Of a stretch of DNA of 64,000 nucleotides, positions 36,801 through 46,786 are shown piece by piece. Under the pieces are notes generated by a model that had not been told where the DNA came from, searched no databases, and saw only the letters and a program-made list of their open reading frames with translations. The position numbers and the translations under genes were made by a program. The DNA is from Rhizobium gallicum bv. gallicum R602sp (GTDB taxonomy: Bacteria > Pseudomonadota > Alphaproteobacteria > Rhizobiales > Rhizobiaceae): assembly GCF_000816845.1 (NCBI RefSeq), contig NZ_CP006877.1, forward strand, positions 563,501 through 627,500, read 5' to 3'. Positions within the stretch are counted from its first letter, which is position 1; each line of letters starts with the position of its first letter.

Positions 36801-39800
36801 TCACTCCGCCGCTGCGCGCTTCAGCCCGGAAATCTGCGTGATGAAGGCGCGAAGGGCGGCCGGGCGCACCGGCTTGTGCTGGATGGCGATGCCGTGGCGC
36901 TCCGCCTCCACCCTGACCTCCGGTGTCCGGTCGGCGGTCACCAGCAGCGCCGGGAGATCGGTCCCGAAGCACTTTCGCAAACTTAAGATCGCGGACATTC
37001 CGGTCCCGTCACCGAGATGATAGTCCGCGATGATGAGATCGGGCGCGGGCTGACGCGTATCGAAACCCGAAGCCATGGCCAGGGAGTCGATAGCCTCCAC
37101 CTCGCAACCCCACCCGGAAATCAAGAGCCGCATGCCTTCGAGGATCTTCGGCTCGTTGTCGATGCAAAGGATCCTTAATCCCTTGAGCGGTTGCGGCAAC
37201 CGATCGGTCGCCGCTGCCGAGGACGGTGCCGCACCGGCCTTGGAAACATCGAGTGGCATGACGATGCGGAAATCCGTGCCCTTGCCGTGCGTCGAATGCA
37301 GCTCGACCGGATGGTTGAGGACGCGGGCGATGCGGTCGACGATCGAAAGGCCGAGGCCGAGGCCGGAGGCCGTTTTCGCGCCTTCGTCGAGGCGCGCGAA
37401 TTCCTTGAAGACGGTGCGGAACTTCGAGGGCGGGATGCCGATGCCCGAATCCATCACCTGGATCACCACCTGGTTTCCCCGCCGCCGGGCGCCGACCAGC
37501 ACCTTGCCGGTCAACGTATATTTGATGGCGTTGGAAACAAGGTTCTGCACGAGGCGCCGCAGCAGGTTGGGATCGGAGCGGACCCGCAGCGATGTCGGCA
37601 TCACGACAAGCTTCAGCTTCTTCGCCCGGGCAATCGGCGCAAAATCGGTCTCGATGCGCTCCAGCAGGCCGGCCAGCGGCACGGATGTCAGGCGCGGCCG
37701 CATCGCACCCGTATCAAGCCGCGAGATGTCGAGAACGGCCCCCAGAATGGTTTCGACCGATTCCAGGGCAGAATCGATATTGCGCACGATCGGCCCGTTT
37801 TCGGACTGCGCGATGCGCTCGACGAGGGCGGAGGAGTAAAGCCGCGCCGCATTCAGCGGTTGCAGGATGTCGTGGCCGGCGGCGGCAAAGAAGCGGGTCT
37901 TGCCGATGTTCGCTTCATCGGCGGCCGCTCGCGCCTCGCCGAGTTCGCGGTTCACTCGCGTGAGCTCCGCCGTTCGCTCGGCAACGCGCTGCTCCAGCGT
38001 CTCGTTTGCCTGCTTCAGTGCCTGGTCGGCCGCAACACGCTGGGTAATGTCGGTAAAGGTCGCCACGATGCCCTTGTCCGGCATAGCGTTGGACCGCACT
38101 TCGATGATCCGTGCGCCGCCGCCGAGAACGAGCGAGAAGGGTTTGTCGAGCGTCAGGAAATGCCGCACCGTCTGGCTGAGTTCGGCGGCTGGAACGTCAC
38201 CGCGCTGGCTCAAGATCGCCACGATTTCCGAAAGCGGAAAGCCGACACGGCCGACATCCTCCGGCAGGTCGAGAAGCTGGCGGAAGCGCCGGTTCCAGAT
38301 CGTCAGCTGGTTGGAGCTGTCGAAGACGGCAATGCCCTGGTCCATCTGCGAAAGCGCCGTCTGCAGCATGTCCTGGTTATACTGCAGCGCCTCGCTTGCC
38401 TGGTCGAGCAGCCATGCCGTGTCGGCGGATGCGTCCTCGGTCTTCTGCAAGATCAGCGAAAGCACCAACCGCGCGGAGGAGGATCCGATGGCGCTGCCGA
38501 GCAGTTGTTCGGTGAAGTGGATGAGCGCCATGTCGGCTGGCTGGTCGTCCTCCAGCTTGCGCCCGGAATTCTGCTCGTATGTTGTAAGCGATCGCTGCAT
38601 GCGCTCTTCGCCGAGATAGCGCGAGATTGCTGTTTTCAGGTCGCCGACGCTGATGCGGGTCTTCCATCCGCGGGTCGCAAACTGCGAGCGCGACTGCCCC
38701 TTCACGAAGATGCCTGCCTGGATGCGCTCCAGCGGACGGGCGTTGCGCGTCATCGAGCCGACGATGAAGAAGCCGGTATTGATAAGCAGGCTCATCGCTG
38801 TGGCATTGACGAGTGGATCGGCATCGGCTGCTGCAAAAAGCGCCGTGCCCGGAAAGATGAAGCTGAGGAAGGCGGTCGCGACATAGGAATAATCCGGCCC
38901 GCCGAGCGAAGGCAGAAAGAGCAGGTAGAACCAGATGACGAAACCCGACGTGAGGCCGAGAATGGCGCCGCGTGCATTGGCCCGCCGCCAGATAAGTCCG
39001 CCGAAGAAGGCGGGTGCGATCTGTGCGATCGCGGCGAAGGACAAAAGGCCGATCGAGGCAAGGCCGGTCGTGCTGTCGGTCGAGCGGTAATAGGCATAGC
39101 CGAGCAGCAGGACGGCGAAGATAGCGCTGCGGCGGATGTTGAGCAGGCTTTTCGCGAAGTCATCGCGCTGGCCGCTGCGTCCGGCAAGCTTCCGGCGCAG
39201 GAAGATCGGCATGATGATGTCGTTCGACACCATGATGGAAAGCGCAACGGAATCGACGATGACCATTGCGGTCGCCGCCGAAAAGCCGCCGATGAAGGTG
39301 ATCAGCGAAACGATCTGCATCTGCCCGGCAAGCGGCAGGGACAGCACGTAAAAGTCGGCATTGCCTGCGCCGCCGAAGGTCAGCAGGCCGCCAATCGCCA
39401 CCGGCAGCACGAAGAGATTGATGGCAATGAGATAGAGCGGAAAGAGATAGCCGGCGAGCCGCAGCTGTTTTGCCGAGCGGTTTTCGACGACGGTGACGTG
39501 AAACTGGCGCGGTAGCATGATGATCGCAATAGCCGACAGCAGTATCAGCGTGATCCAACGGCTGATCGGCGTCTTGTAGTTGAGGGTTGCGTTGACCAAC
39601 TGGTTGTCCACGCTTTTCCGCCAAAGGTCGGCAGGCCCATCGAAGAGAAACCAGATGACGCAGATGCCGGCGGTCAGGAAGGCGACGAGCTTGACCAGCG
39701 ATTCCATCGAAACGGCGAGGATCAGTCCGTCCTGGTGCTCTGTCGCATCGGTGTGCCGCGTGCCGAACATGACGGCGAAGCAGGCAAGCACCAGGGTTGC

Positions 39801-40304
39801 GATCAGCGGCAGATCGAGGAAGTAGAGGTTGCCGCTGCCAATGCCATAATCCGAAGGATTGACCATCGCGGTCACCGTGCTGCTGATCGCCTTCAGCTGC
39901 AGTGCGATATAAGGAATTGTGCCAATCAGCGAGATCAGCGCCACGATCGTTGCGACCGTGGGATTCTTCCCATAGCGGGCGGCGAGGAAGTCCGCGACGG
40001 AGGTAAGCTTTTCGGCCTTGGCAAGTTCGATGATCCGCCGCAGCACCGGCATGCCGAGCGTGAAGACGAGGATCGGGCCGATATAGATCCCGGCAAATTC
40101 AAGGCCGCGCTGCGAAGCGAGCCCGACGCCGCCGAAATAGGTCCAGGAGGTGCAGTAGATCGCAAGGCTCAGCGCATAGACGATCGGCCAGCCGCCGTCC
40201 GGTATGCCCAGCCTCTGGCTTCTACGGTCACCATAGCTTGCGACCGCAAAAAGCAGCAGCAGATAGCCGAAGGCAAACGCGATAATAACCCAGCCTTGAA
40301 GCAT
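36801..40304 (-). CDS. Solute:sodium symporter-fused hybrid histidine kinase (CrbS-like)
   Basis: 1167 residues from ATG 40304, preceded by GGAGGG; a start 16 codons upstream is less likely. Residues about 1-520 form an SSS-family transporter-like domain of some 13 helices (AIYCTSWTYFGGVGLASQRG, SLIGTIPYIALQLKAISSTV). A PAS-like domain follows (about 650-760, GIAVFDSSNQLTIWNRRF), then a coiled coil, HisKA (FFAAAGHDILQPLNAARLYS, His about 811), HATPase (NLVSNAIKYT, MDSGIGIP, GLGLGLSIVDRIA) and a C-terminal receiver (ILCIDNEPKIL, IADYHLGDGTGMS, Asp about 1094, Lys about 1144). CrbS-type kinases respond to acetate or related solutes. No response regulator gene lies beside it. Confidence 0.9.
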   Translation of the reverse strand: MLQGWVIIAFAFGYLLLLFAVASYGDRRSQRLGIPDGGWPIVYALSLAIYCTSWTYFGGVGLASQRGLEFAGIYIGPILVFTLGMPVLRRIIELAKAEKLTSVADFLAARYGKNPTVATIVALISLIGTIPYIALQLKAISSTVTAMVNPSDYGIGSGNLYFLDLPLIATLVLACFAVMFGTRHTDATEHQDGLILAVSMESLVKLVAFLTAGICVIWFLFDGPADLWRKSVDNQLVNATLNYKTPISRWITLILLSAIAIIMLPRQFHVTVVENRSAKQLRLAGYLFPLYLIAINLFVLPVAIGGLLTFGGAGNADFYVLSLPLAGQMQIVSLITFIGGFSAATAMVIVDSVALSIMVSNDIIMPIFLRRKLAGRSGQRDDFAKSLLNIRRSAIFAVLLLGYAYYRSTDSTTGLASIGLLSFAAIAQIAPAFFGGLIWRRANARGAILGLTSGFVIWFYLLFLPSLGGPDYSYVATAFLSFIFPGTALFAAADADPLVNATAMSLLINTGFFIVGSMTRNARPLERIQAGIFVKGQSRSQFATRGWKTRISVGDLKTAISRYLGEERMQRSLTTYEQNSGRKLEDDQPADMALIHFTEQLLGSAIGSSSARLVLSLILQKTEDASADTAWLLDQASEALQYNQDMLQTALSQMDQGIAVFDSSNQLTIWNRRFRQLLDLPEDVGRVGFPLSEIVAILSQRGDVPAAELSQTVRHFLTLDKPFSLVLGGGARIIEVRSNAMPDKGIVATFTDITQRVAADQALKQANETLEQRVAERTAELTRVNRELGEARAAADEANIGKTRFFAAAGHDILQPLNAARLYSSALVERIAQSENGPIVRNIDSALESVETILGAVLDISRLDTGAMRPRLTSVPLAGLLERIETDFAPIARAKKLKLVVMPTSLRVRSDPNLLRRLVQNLVSNAIKYTLTGKVLVGARRRGNQVVIQVMDSGIGIPPSKFRTVFKEFARLDEGAKTASGLGLGLSIVDRIARVLNHPVELHSTHGKGTDFRIVMPLDVSKAGAAPSSAAATDRLPQPLKGLRILCIDNEPKILEGMRLLISGWGCEVEAIDSLAMASGFDTRQPAPDLIIADYHLGDGTGMSAILSLRKCFGTDLPALLVTADRTPEVRVEAERHGIAIQHKPVRPAALRAFITQISGLKRAAAE

Positions 40305-40520
40305 CGACCCTCCACCGGCGCGCCATTTGCCGGTTCTTTCAAAAGACATCAAGACTAAGGGAAATCATCGGTCTTGGAAATTGCGATGATCTAGGCATTA
40401 AGTCCAAGGCGCAGGAAGGTCCTGGTTGTTTCAATTTTGCAATTGAATAATCAATCAAGAGATGTAGCTAATAAAAACAGGGGACTGTCCGTGAGAGCGC
40501 ATCAGAGGGAGACAGATCGG

Positions 40521-40955
40521 ATGCTCAATGAATTCAAGGCCTTTATCGCCCGAGGCAACGTCATGGACCTTGCCGTCGGCGTCATCATCGGCGGTGCTTT
40601 CGGCGGCATCGTCAAATCGCTGGTCGACGATATCATCATGCCGATCGTCGGTGCCGTTTTCGGCGGTTTCGATTTTTCCAACTACTTCTTCGGTCTTTCG
40701 TCTGCGGTCAACGCGCCGACGCTTGCCGCAGCCCGCGCGCAGGGTGCTGTCTTCGCCTATGGCAATTTCATCACCGTGGTCATCAATTTCCTGATCCTTG
40801 CCTGGATCATCTTCCTGATGATCAAGGGCGTGAATATGCTGCGCAGGCAGGTCGAGCGCAACGAGCAAAAGGCAGCGGAGGAGGCGCCGCCGCCGGCCGA
40901 TGTCGCGCTCCTCACGGAAATCCGCGATCTGCTGGCCAAGCGCCCGGCGGTCTGA
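40521..40955 (+). CDS. mscL: Large-conductance mechanosensitive channel MscL
   Basis: 144 residues from ATG 40521 with AGGGAGAC upstream; an upstream extension of 28 codons lacks family similarity. Typical N-terminus [22 protein letters not shown]1 with the constriction glycines ([20 protein letters not shown]), a periplasmic loop ([20 protein letters not shown]) and TM2 ([20 protein letters not shown]), then a charged C-terminal helix. Homopentameric pore that opens on membrane tension during hypo-osmotic shock. Single gene, divergent from the kinase gene across a 216-base gap. Confidence 0.95.
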   Translation: MLNEFKAFIARGNVMDLAVGVIIGGAFGGIVKSLVDDIIMPIVGAVFGGFDFSNYFFGLSSAVNAPTLAAARAQGAVFAYGNFITVVINFLILAWIIFLMIKGVNMLRRQVERNEQKAAEEAPPPADVALLTEIRDLLAKRPAV

Positions 40956-41075
40956 TCAAGGCTCGCAGCCCGTACTTTGCGAGGTTGATTCATAACGAAA
41001 AGCGATGCGGCATCACGCATTCTCATGGGATTTGCGCCCGGTTTTGTACTATGAAGGCGAAAACCGGAGATCTGC

Positions 41076-42242
41076 ATGTCGATTATGAACAGCCTCAGCC
41101 CGCGCGCCGTTTCGGCGCCAGAAAGCGGGATCGTCGAAGTCGTCAATTATGCCCGTGGCCGCGATGGCCTGCTACCGCTCTGGGTCGGCGAGGGGGATCT
41201 TCCGACACCGAATTTCATCAGCCGGGCGGCAATGGACGCGCTGGCAGCGGGAGAGACCTTCTATACCTGGCAGCGCGGCATTCCGGAGCTTCGCCAGGCA
41301 CTATCTGACTATTACGCCCGGCATTTCGGCATCAGCCTGCCCGCTGAGCATTTCTATGTCACCGGCTCAGGCATGCAGGCGATCCAGATTGCGGTGCAGG
41401 CATTGACGTCGCCGGGCGACGAACTGGTCTACCTGACGCCCGCCTGGCCGAATATCGCCGCTGCGCTGGAAATTGCCGGTGCCCGCTCCGTCGGCGTTGA
41501 GCTTCAGTTCGAGGGCGGCAAATGGGTGGTCGATCTCAATCGCATCGAAGCGGCACTCACCCCGAAGACAAGGGCGCTGTTCATCAACACGCCATCCAAT
41601 CCGACAGGGTGGACCGCCACGAAGAGGGATCTCGCGGACCTCCTTGAACTTGCCCGCAAGCGCGATCTCTGGATCATGGCGGATGAAATTTATGCCCGAT
41701 ATTTCTACGCCGGAACCCGTGCGCCTTCTTTTCTTGATATCATGGTACCGGGCGACAAGGTCATGTTCGTCAATTCCTTCTCGAAGAACTGGTCGATGAC
41801 CGGCTGGCGTGTCGGCTGGATCGTGGCGCCAGCGGAAACCGGGCAGGTGCTCGAAAACCTGATCCAATATTCGACCTCGGGCGTCGCGCAATTCATGCAG
41901 AAGGGTGCGGTGGCAGCCCTCACCGAGGGCGATGCGTTCGTCGAGGCCAATATCCAGAAGGCGGCTCTTTCGCGCGACATCCTCTGCGATGCACTGATTG
42001 CCACAAACCGCGTCGAGACGTTGAAGCCGGACGGTGCGCTCTACGCCTTTTTGAAGATCGACGGCGTCACCGACAGCCGCAAAGCAGCGCTGGACATCGT
42101 CGACAAGACGGGCGTCGGACTGGCGCCCGGAACCGCCTTCGGCGCAGGCGGCGAGCTTTTCCTGCGAGCCTGTTTCCTGCGCGATCCGCTACAGGTCAAG
42201 GCAGCAGCCGACAAGCTTTGCGATTACATTCTGAAACTTTGA
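41076..42242 (+). CDS. Pyridoxal-phosphate-dependent aminotransferase (class I/II)
   Basis: 388 residues. Fold-type I aminotransferase: YTWQRGIPELRQALSDYYAR, VTGSGMQAIQIAVQALTSPG, TPAWPNIAAALEIAGAR, FINTPSNPTGWTATKRDL (the conserved N-P-T-G), MADEIYARYFY, and the PLP Lys in NSFSKNWSMTGWRVGW (K237). The final RxCF (FLRACFLRDP) binds the substrate carboxylate. The substrate cannot be assigned: aspartate, aromatic and valine-type enzymes share this pattern. It stands alone with a clear terminator after its stop. Confidence 0.88.
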   Translation: MSIMNSLSPRAVSAPESGIVEVVNYARGRDGLLPLWVGEGDLPTPNFISRAAMDALAAGETFYTWQRGIPELRQALSDYYARHFGISLPAEHFYVTGSGMQAIQIAVQALTSPGDELVYLTPAWPNIAAALEIAGARSVGVELQFEGGKWVVDLNRIEAALTPKTRALFINTPSNPTGWTATKRDLADLLELARKRDLWIMADEIYARYFYAGTRAPSFLDIMVPGDKVMFVNSFSKNWSMTGWRVGWIVAPAETGQVLENLIQYSTSGVAQFMQKGAVAALTEGDAFVEANIQKAALSRDILCDALIATNRVETLKPDGALYAFLKIDGVTDSRKAALDIVDKTGVGLAPGTAFGAGGELFLRACFLRDPLQVKAAADKLCDYILKL

Positions 42243-42247
42243 CGCTC

Positions 42248-42278
42248 AAGGCCCGGCTGTCGCAGCCGGAGCCTTTTT
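42248..42278 (+). terminator. Intrinsic terminator after the aminotransferase
   Basis: GGC plus CCGGCTG (42250-42259), loop TCG, CAGCCGG plus bulged A and GCC (42263-42273), then five Ts. It starts 8 bases past the stop codon. Confidence 0.85.
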
Positions 42279-42444
42279 GATGCCGGAAACGGTGGTTCGC
42301 TAAAATTGTAGCAAAGCCGGAAATCAGCCTCTAACCACAGCAGCAAACTTACCGGTTCAAAGGCGTCCGAACGGGTGCCTGATAAGAAGATCTGAAAGGA
42401 AAACCCGCGTCAGATGCCCTGTCCGATTAAACAGGGAACGGGAC

Positions 42445-43479
42445 ATGGCAATTTTGGTGACAGGCGGCGCCGGCTACATCGGCAGTCACATGGTTTGGGC
42501 ACTGCTCGATGCAGGCGAGAAGGTCGTCGTGCTCGATCGCCTTTCCACCGGCTTTCGCTGGGCTGTCGCGCCTGCTGCGCGCTTCTACCTGGGGGATATC
42601 GCCGATGCCGAGGTCCTCAAGACGATTTTCATCGAGAACGACATCGAGGCGATCATCCATTTTGCGGGCTCCGCGGTCGTTCCGGCTTCGGTTGCCGATC
42701 CGCTATCTTATTACGACAACAATTCCGGCAAGACGCGTGCGCTCCTGAGCGCGGCGATCGCTGCCGGTGTGCGCCATTTCGTCTTCTCGTCGACGGCGGC
42801 GGTCTATGGTCCGCAAAAGACTTCCGATCCGGTCAAGGAAACAGCGCCGCTCAACCCGGAAAATCCGTATGGCCAGTCGAAGCTGATGACGGAGTTCATG
42901 CTGCGCGACGCTGCTGCGGCCTATGATTTCGACTATGTGGCGCTCCGCTACTTCAACGTTGCAGGTGCCGATCCGCACGGCCGTGCCGGACAATCCACCA
43001 GCGGCGCGACGCATCTCATCAAGGTCGCCTGCGAGGCAGCCCTCGGCAAGCGCGACAGCGTGCATGTCTACGGCATCGACTATCCGACGCATGACGGCAC
43101 CGGCGTGCGCGACTATATCCATGTCACCGATCTTGCCGAGGCTCACCTCAAGGCGCTGCAGCATCTGCGCAAGGGCAAGGGATCGTTGGTCGCGAATTGT
43201 GGCTATGGTTCCGGCTATACGGTGCTCGACGTTCTGAACATGGTGGTGCGCCTGCACGGCTACGCGTTCAAGATTCATATGGCGCCACGCCGTCCGGGCG
43301 ATGCCGCAAGTGTCGTCGCCGACGCCACCTTGGCGCATCGCGTGCTGGACTGGACGCCGAAATACGATTCCCTTGAGACGATCGTTCGCAGCGCACTGGA
43401 CTGGGAGCTGGCGCTGATCAACCGCAGGGTCGGGGAGCTGCAGGGTGTGCACCGTGCCCTTGCCGCGGCTTCCTTCTAA
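42445..43479 (+). CDS. galE: UDP-glucose 4-epimerase
   Basis: 344 residues. Extended short-chain dehydrogenase: NAD-binding VTGGAGYIGSHMVWAL (residues 5-20), DIADAEVL, FAGSAVVPASVADPL, VFSSTAAVYGP, and the catalytic Tyr-x3-Lys in NPENPYGQSKLMTE (Y142, K146). Downstream RYFNVAGADPHG and the UDP-sugar segment VRDYIHVTDLAEAHLKAL fit UDP-galactose 4-epimerases; rhizobial ExoB proteins look the same. It supplies UDP-galactose for exopolysaccharide and LPS. No exo genes are adjacent, so the ExoB name is not used here. Confidence 0.92.
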   Translation: MAILVTGGAGYIGSHMVWALLDAGEKVVVLDRLSTGFRWAVAPAARFYLGDIADAEVLKTIFIENDIEAIIHFAGSAVVPASVADPLSYYDNNSGKTRALLSAAIAAGVRHFVFSSTAAVYGPQKTSDPVKETAPLNPENPYGQSKLMTEFMLRDAAAAYDFDYVALRYFNVAGADPHGRAGQSTSGATHLIKVACEAALGKRDSVHVYGIDYPTHDGTGVRDYIHVTDLAEAHLKALQHLRKGKGSLVANCGYGSGYTVLDVLNMVVRLHGYAFKIHMAPRRPGDAASVVADATLAHRVLDWTPKYDSLETIVRSALDWELALINRRVGELQGVHRALAAASF

Positions 43480-43573
43480 AAGCGATCACGCCTGTTTTTC
43501 GACGCAAAGTCCACTGGAACGAAGCGCTCCCTCTGTTTATTGATGGGGGGTCAATCGAGGGTGGACGGCGGAC

Positions 43574-44635
43574 ATGCAGAACAATCACGAACGGGAAGTC
43601 ATTATCGAACGGCGCGGCACGGCGGGGATCATCCGCCTCAATCGGCCGAAGGCGCTGAACAGCCTGACGCTCGACATGGTGCGCATGATCGACGCGGCGC
43701 TCGACGAATTCGCGGATGATGACGGCGTTGCAAGCGTGGTGGTGACGGGTGAGGGCGACCGCGGCTTCTGCGCCGGCGGTGATATTCGTGCACTTCACGA
43801 AAGCGGGCGCTCGGGTTCCGACCTTGCGGAGACGTTCTGGCGCGAGGAGTTCACGCTCAACCACCGCATCGCAAGCTACGCTAAACCCTATGTCGCCCTG
43901 ATGGATGGTATCACCATGGGCGGTGGCGTCGGCCTTTCGGCGCATGGGCGGCACCGCATCGTGACGGAGCGGACGAGGCTTGCGATGCCGGAAACCGGCA
44001 TCGGTTATTTCCCGGATGTAGGAGCGACCTGGCTGCTGCCGCGCATGCCCGGCCAGACGGGAACATGGACAGGATTGACCGGCCAGGAGCTGAATGCGGC
44101 GGATGCCATCTATGCCGGCCTTGCCGATTTTGAGATCCCGTCGTCGCGGCTGCCGAATGTCATCGACGCGTTGGCTCGGTTGCCGGTCGGGTCATCGCCG
44201 GTAGCTTGCGAGGCTCTGCTGAAGCATGTTGCCGGCAAGGCGACCGAAAGCCGCCTGCAGGCCGTTCGGCCGTTGATCGACCATGCCTTCTGTTTCGATC
44301 GCGTCGAAGAGGTTATGGAAGCGCTCGCCGCTGACGAAGGCGAATTCGCCGCCAAAACACGGAAGACCCTGCAGACGCGCTCGCCGACGAGCCTGAAATT
44401 GACTTTGCGTCTGCTGAGGGAAGGACGGCAGAGCGTCAATCTCGCCGCCTGCCTGAACCGTGAGTTAGGGGCCTGTATGCAGATATTGAAATCCGCGGAC
44501 TTTTATGAGGGCGTGCGGGCGGCGGTGATCGACAAGGATAGGAATCCGAAATGGTCGCCTTCAACCATCGAGGCGGTAAACGCAGAGGTGCTCGCGCCGT
44601 TCTTCAAACCGGCCGATCGCCCGCTTGCCCTCTAG
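43574..44635 (+). CDS. Enoyl-CoA hydratase/isomerase family, 3-hydroxyisobutyryl-CoA hydrolase-like
   Basis: 353 residues. Crotonase fold with GEGDRGFCAGGDIRALHESG (oxyanion hole), DGITMGGGVGLSAHGRHRIV, MPETGIGYFPDVGATWLLPR and a C-terminal domain (SPTSLKLTLRLLREGRQSVN). The extra length and the ETGIGYFPDVGATW and SPTSLK-type segments match 3-hydroxyisobutyryl-CoA hydrolase of valine breakdown more than enoyl-CoA hydratase, which is about 260 residues. The stop overlaps that of the convergent helicase gene in the palindrome CTAG. Cytoplasmic. Confidence 0.86.
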   Translation: MQNNHEREVIIERRGTAGIIRLNRPKALNSLTLDMVRMIDAALDEFADDDGVASVVVTGEGDRGFCAGGDIRALHESGRSGSDLAETFWREEFTLNHRIASYAKPYVALMDGITMGGGVGLSAHGRHRIVTERTRLAMPETGIGYFPDVGATWLLPRMPGQTGTWTGLTGQELNAADAIYAGLADFEIPSSRLPNVIDALARLPVGSSPVACEALLKHVAGKATESRLQAVRPLIDHAFCFDRVEEVMEALAADEGEFAAKTRKTLQTRSPTSLKLTLRLLREGRQSVNLAACLNRELGACMQILKSADFYEGVRAAVIDKDRNPKWSPSTIEAVNAEVLAPFFKPADRPLAL

Positions 44636-46692
44636 CGCCACATACCGCGCATGCGGGCGCCGACATCGATGCGGACTTGGCGCGCCTGTTGCGCGGAGGC
44701 GCTTTCACTCTTGACCTGCGGCCAACCGCAGACCTCGAAAAATTGCAGCAGTGTCGCCGGGATGAAGCGGGTGCGCGAGGCATAGACGTGCCGGTCTCCC
44801 TGCGCATTCTGCCCGTGCGTGAAGAAGCGCTGCGGGACGACGAGATCGAGATTGTCCCTGGCGCGCGTCATCGCGACATAAAGCAGGCGCCGCTCCTCCT
44901 CTATTTCCGCCCTAGTGCCAACGCCGAGATCCGACGGAATGCAGCCGTCGACGACGTTCAACATGAAGACCTTGGTCCACTCCTGACCCTTGGCCGAATG
45001 GATAGTCGAGAGGATCAGATAGTCCTCGTCGAGCAACGGCACGCCCGCCTGGTCGCTGGTCGCATCAGGCGGATCGAGCGTCAGTTCGGTCAGGAAGCGT
45101 TCGCGCGACGGGTAGCCGCCGGCGATTTGCTCGAGCTGCAGGAGATCGGCCTGACGCGTTGCGGCATCCTCGTGCAGCCGCTCGAGATGCGGCTGATACC
45201 ATTCTCGGACCAGGCCGATTTCGGCGGGCCAGCCGGCTTTCTTGGATCTCAGCTCCTGCATGACCGAAACGAAGGAGGTCCAATCCTCGCCGGCGCGCGG
45301 CGGGGCGGGCATGTCGGCGAGGGCCTGCAAGGGACTTGGATCCTCCGCCATCTGGTCGAGTGCCCGCTGGGCCGTCGAGGGTCCGACGCCCGGCAGGATC
45401 TGCATCAGCCGGAAGCCGGCGACCCGGTCGCGCGGATTGAGCGCAAAGCGCAGGACGGCCAGCATGTCCTTGACATGCGCGCTGTCGAGAAATTTCAGGC
45501 CGCCGAATTTCACGAAGGGAATGTTGCGGCGGGTGAGCTCGACTTCCAGCGCGCCGCTGTGGTGCGAGGCGCGGAAAAGCACCGCCTGGTTCTTCAGCCG
45601 CGTGCCCTCTTCGCGGTTCTCAAGCACCTTGTCGGCAACATACCGGGCCTGGTCGGCCTCGTCGCGCACCGTGACGAGGCGCGGGCGCTCGCCCGATTGC
45701 CGCTCCGTCCATAAGTTCTTGGTGAAGCGCTCCGAGGCAAGATCAATGACGGCATTGGCCGCGGCGAGAATGGGTTGCGTCGAACGATAGTTGCGATCGA
45801 GCGTGACAATATTGGCCGGCGGGCTGAATGAGGCCGGGAAATCGAGGATGTTGCGGACTGTGGCGGCGCGGAAGGAATAGATCGACTGCGCATCGTCCCC
45901 AACGACGGTAAGCCCCTGTCCCTCAGGCTTCAAGGCAAGCAGGATGGAGGCCTGCAGGCGGTTCGTATCCTGATACTCGTCGACGAGCAAATGATCGAAG
46001 CGGCCGCCGATATCCTCGGCGATCAATGGTTCGGCAACCATCTGCGCCCAGTAGAGGAGCAGATCGTCATAGTCGAGAACGTTCTGGGTCTGCTTGGCCT
46101 CGACATAGGCGGCGAAAAGTTCGCGGAGCTGCTTTTCCCATGCAGCACACCAGGGGAAGGCGTCACGCAGGACCAGGGGCAGCTCCGTCTGCGAATTCAC
46201 GGCCCGTGAATAGATCGCAAGGCAGGTACCCTTGGTCGGGAAGCGGCTTTCCATTTTCGAGAAGCCGAGATCGTGACGAACGAGGTTCATCAGATCGGCG
46301 CTGTCTTCGCGGTCATGGATGGTGAAGGCGGGGTCAACCCCGATCTGCTCGGCATAATCGCGAAGCAGCCGCGCGCCGATCCCATGGAAGGTACCGCTCC
46401 AGGCCAGCGCATCGGCCATGATGCCGGAATTCCTGCCAAGAACCTCAGCGCAAATCCGCTCGACGCGGCGCGCCATCTCGAAGGCCGCTCGGCGGGAGAA
46501 AGTCATCAGCAGGATGCGGCGCGGATCCGCACCCTTGACGATCAGATGCGCAACGCGGTGCGCCAGCGTGTTCGTCTTGCCGGAACCCGCGCCGGCGATC
46601 ACCAGAAGCGGACCTGCGACGTGGCTACCGCCGGCAAGCGTGCCGTGTTCGACTGCCATGCGCTGCTGTGGATTGAGCTTTTCGAGATACAT
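44632..46692 (-). CDS. UvrD/PcrA-type ATP-dependent DNA helicase
   Basis: 686 residues. SF1 helicase motifs in order: Q-motif LNPQQRMAVEHG, Walker A VIAGAGSGKTNTLAHR (K39), motif Ia LLMTFSRRAAFEMARRV, Walker B VDEYQDTNRLQ, motif III GDDAQSIYSFRAA, motif IV LDRNYRSTQPIL, motif V STIHSAKGQEWTKVF and motif VI YVAMTRARDNLDLV. Shorter than UvrD proper and without a long C-terminal tail, so a Rep/PcrA-like paralogue; the main uvrD is probably elsewhere. It unwinds DNA 3' to 5' in repair or replication restart. Confidence 0.9.
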   Translation of the reverse strand: MYLEKLNPQQRMAVEHGTLAGGSHVAGPLLVIAGAGSGKTNTLAHRVAHLIVKGADPRRILLMTFSRRAAFEMARRVERICAEVLGRNSGIMADALAWSGTFHGIGARLLRDYAEQIGVDPAFTIHDREDSADLMNLVRHDLGFSKMESRFPTKGTCLAIYSRAVNSQTELPLVLRDAFPWCAAWEKQLRELFAAYVEAKQTQNVLDYDDLLLYWAQMVAEPLIAEDIGGRFDHLLVDEYQDTNRLQASILLALKPEGQGLTVVGDDAQSIYSFRAATVRNILDFPASFSPPANIVTLDRNYRSTQPILAAANAVIDLASERFTKNLWTERQSGERPRLVTVRDEADQARYVADKVLENREEGTRLKNQAVLFRASHHSGALEVELTRRNIPFVKFGGLKFLDSAHVKDMLAVLRFALNPRDRVAGFRLMQILPGVGPSTAQRALDQMAEDPSPLQALADMPAPPRAGEDWTSFVSVMQELRSKKAGWPAEIGLVREWYQPHLERLHEDAATRQADLLQLEQIAGGYPSRERFLTELTLDPPDATSDQAGVPLLDEDYLILSTIHSAKGQEWTKVFMLNVVDGCIPSDLGVGTRAEIEEERRLLYVAMTRARDNLDLVVPQRFFTHGQNAQGDRHVYASRTRFIPATLLQFFEVCGWPQVKSESASAQQARQVRIDVGARMRGMWR

Positions 46693-46786
46693 CCAGCCAT
46701 CCGGTTGGCGCCCGCACGCATGACGGCGCGGACAGATTAGGCGTTCCTTGAATGTTCTCGATAATGATTCCTGTCAAGCGCAAGCT

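Noticed and set aside
37191..39515. A 774-residue frame antisense to the hybrid kinase
   Set aside because: Composition shadow; the sense frame has all kinase and transporter motifs.
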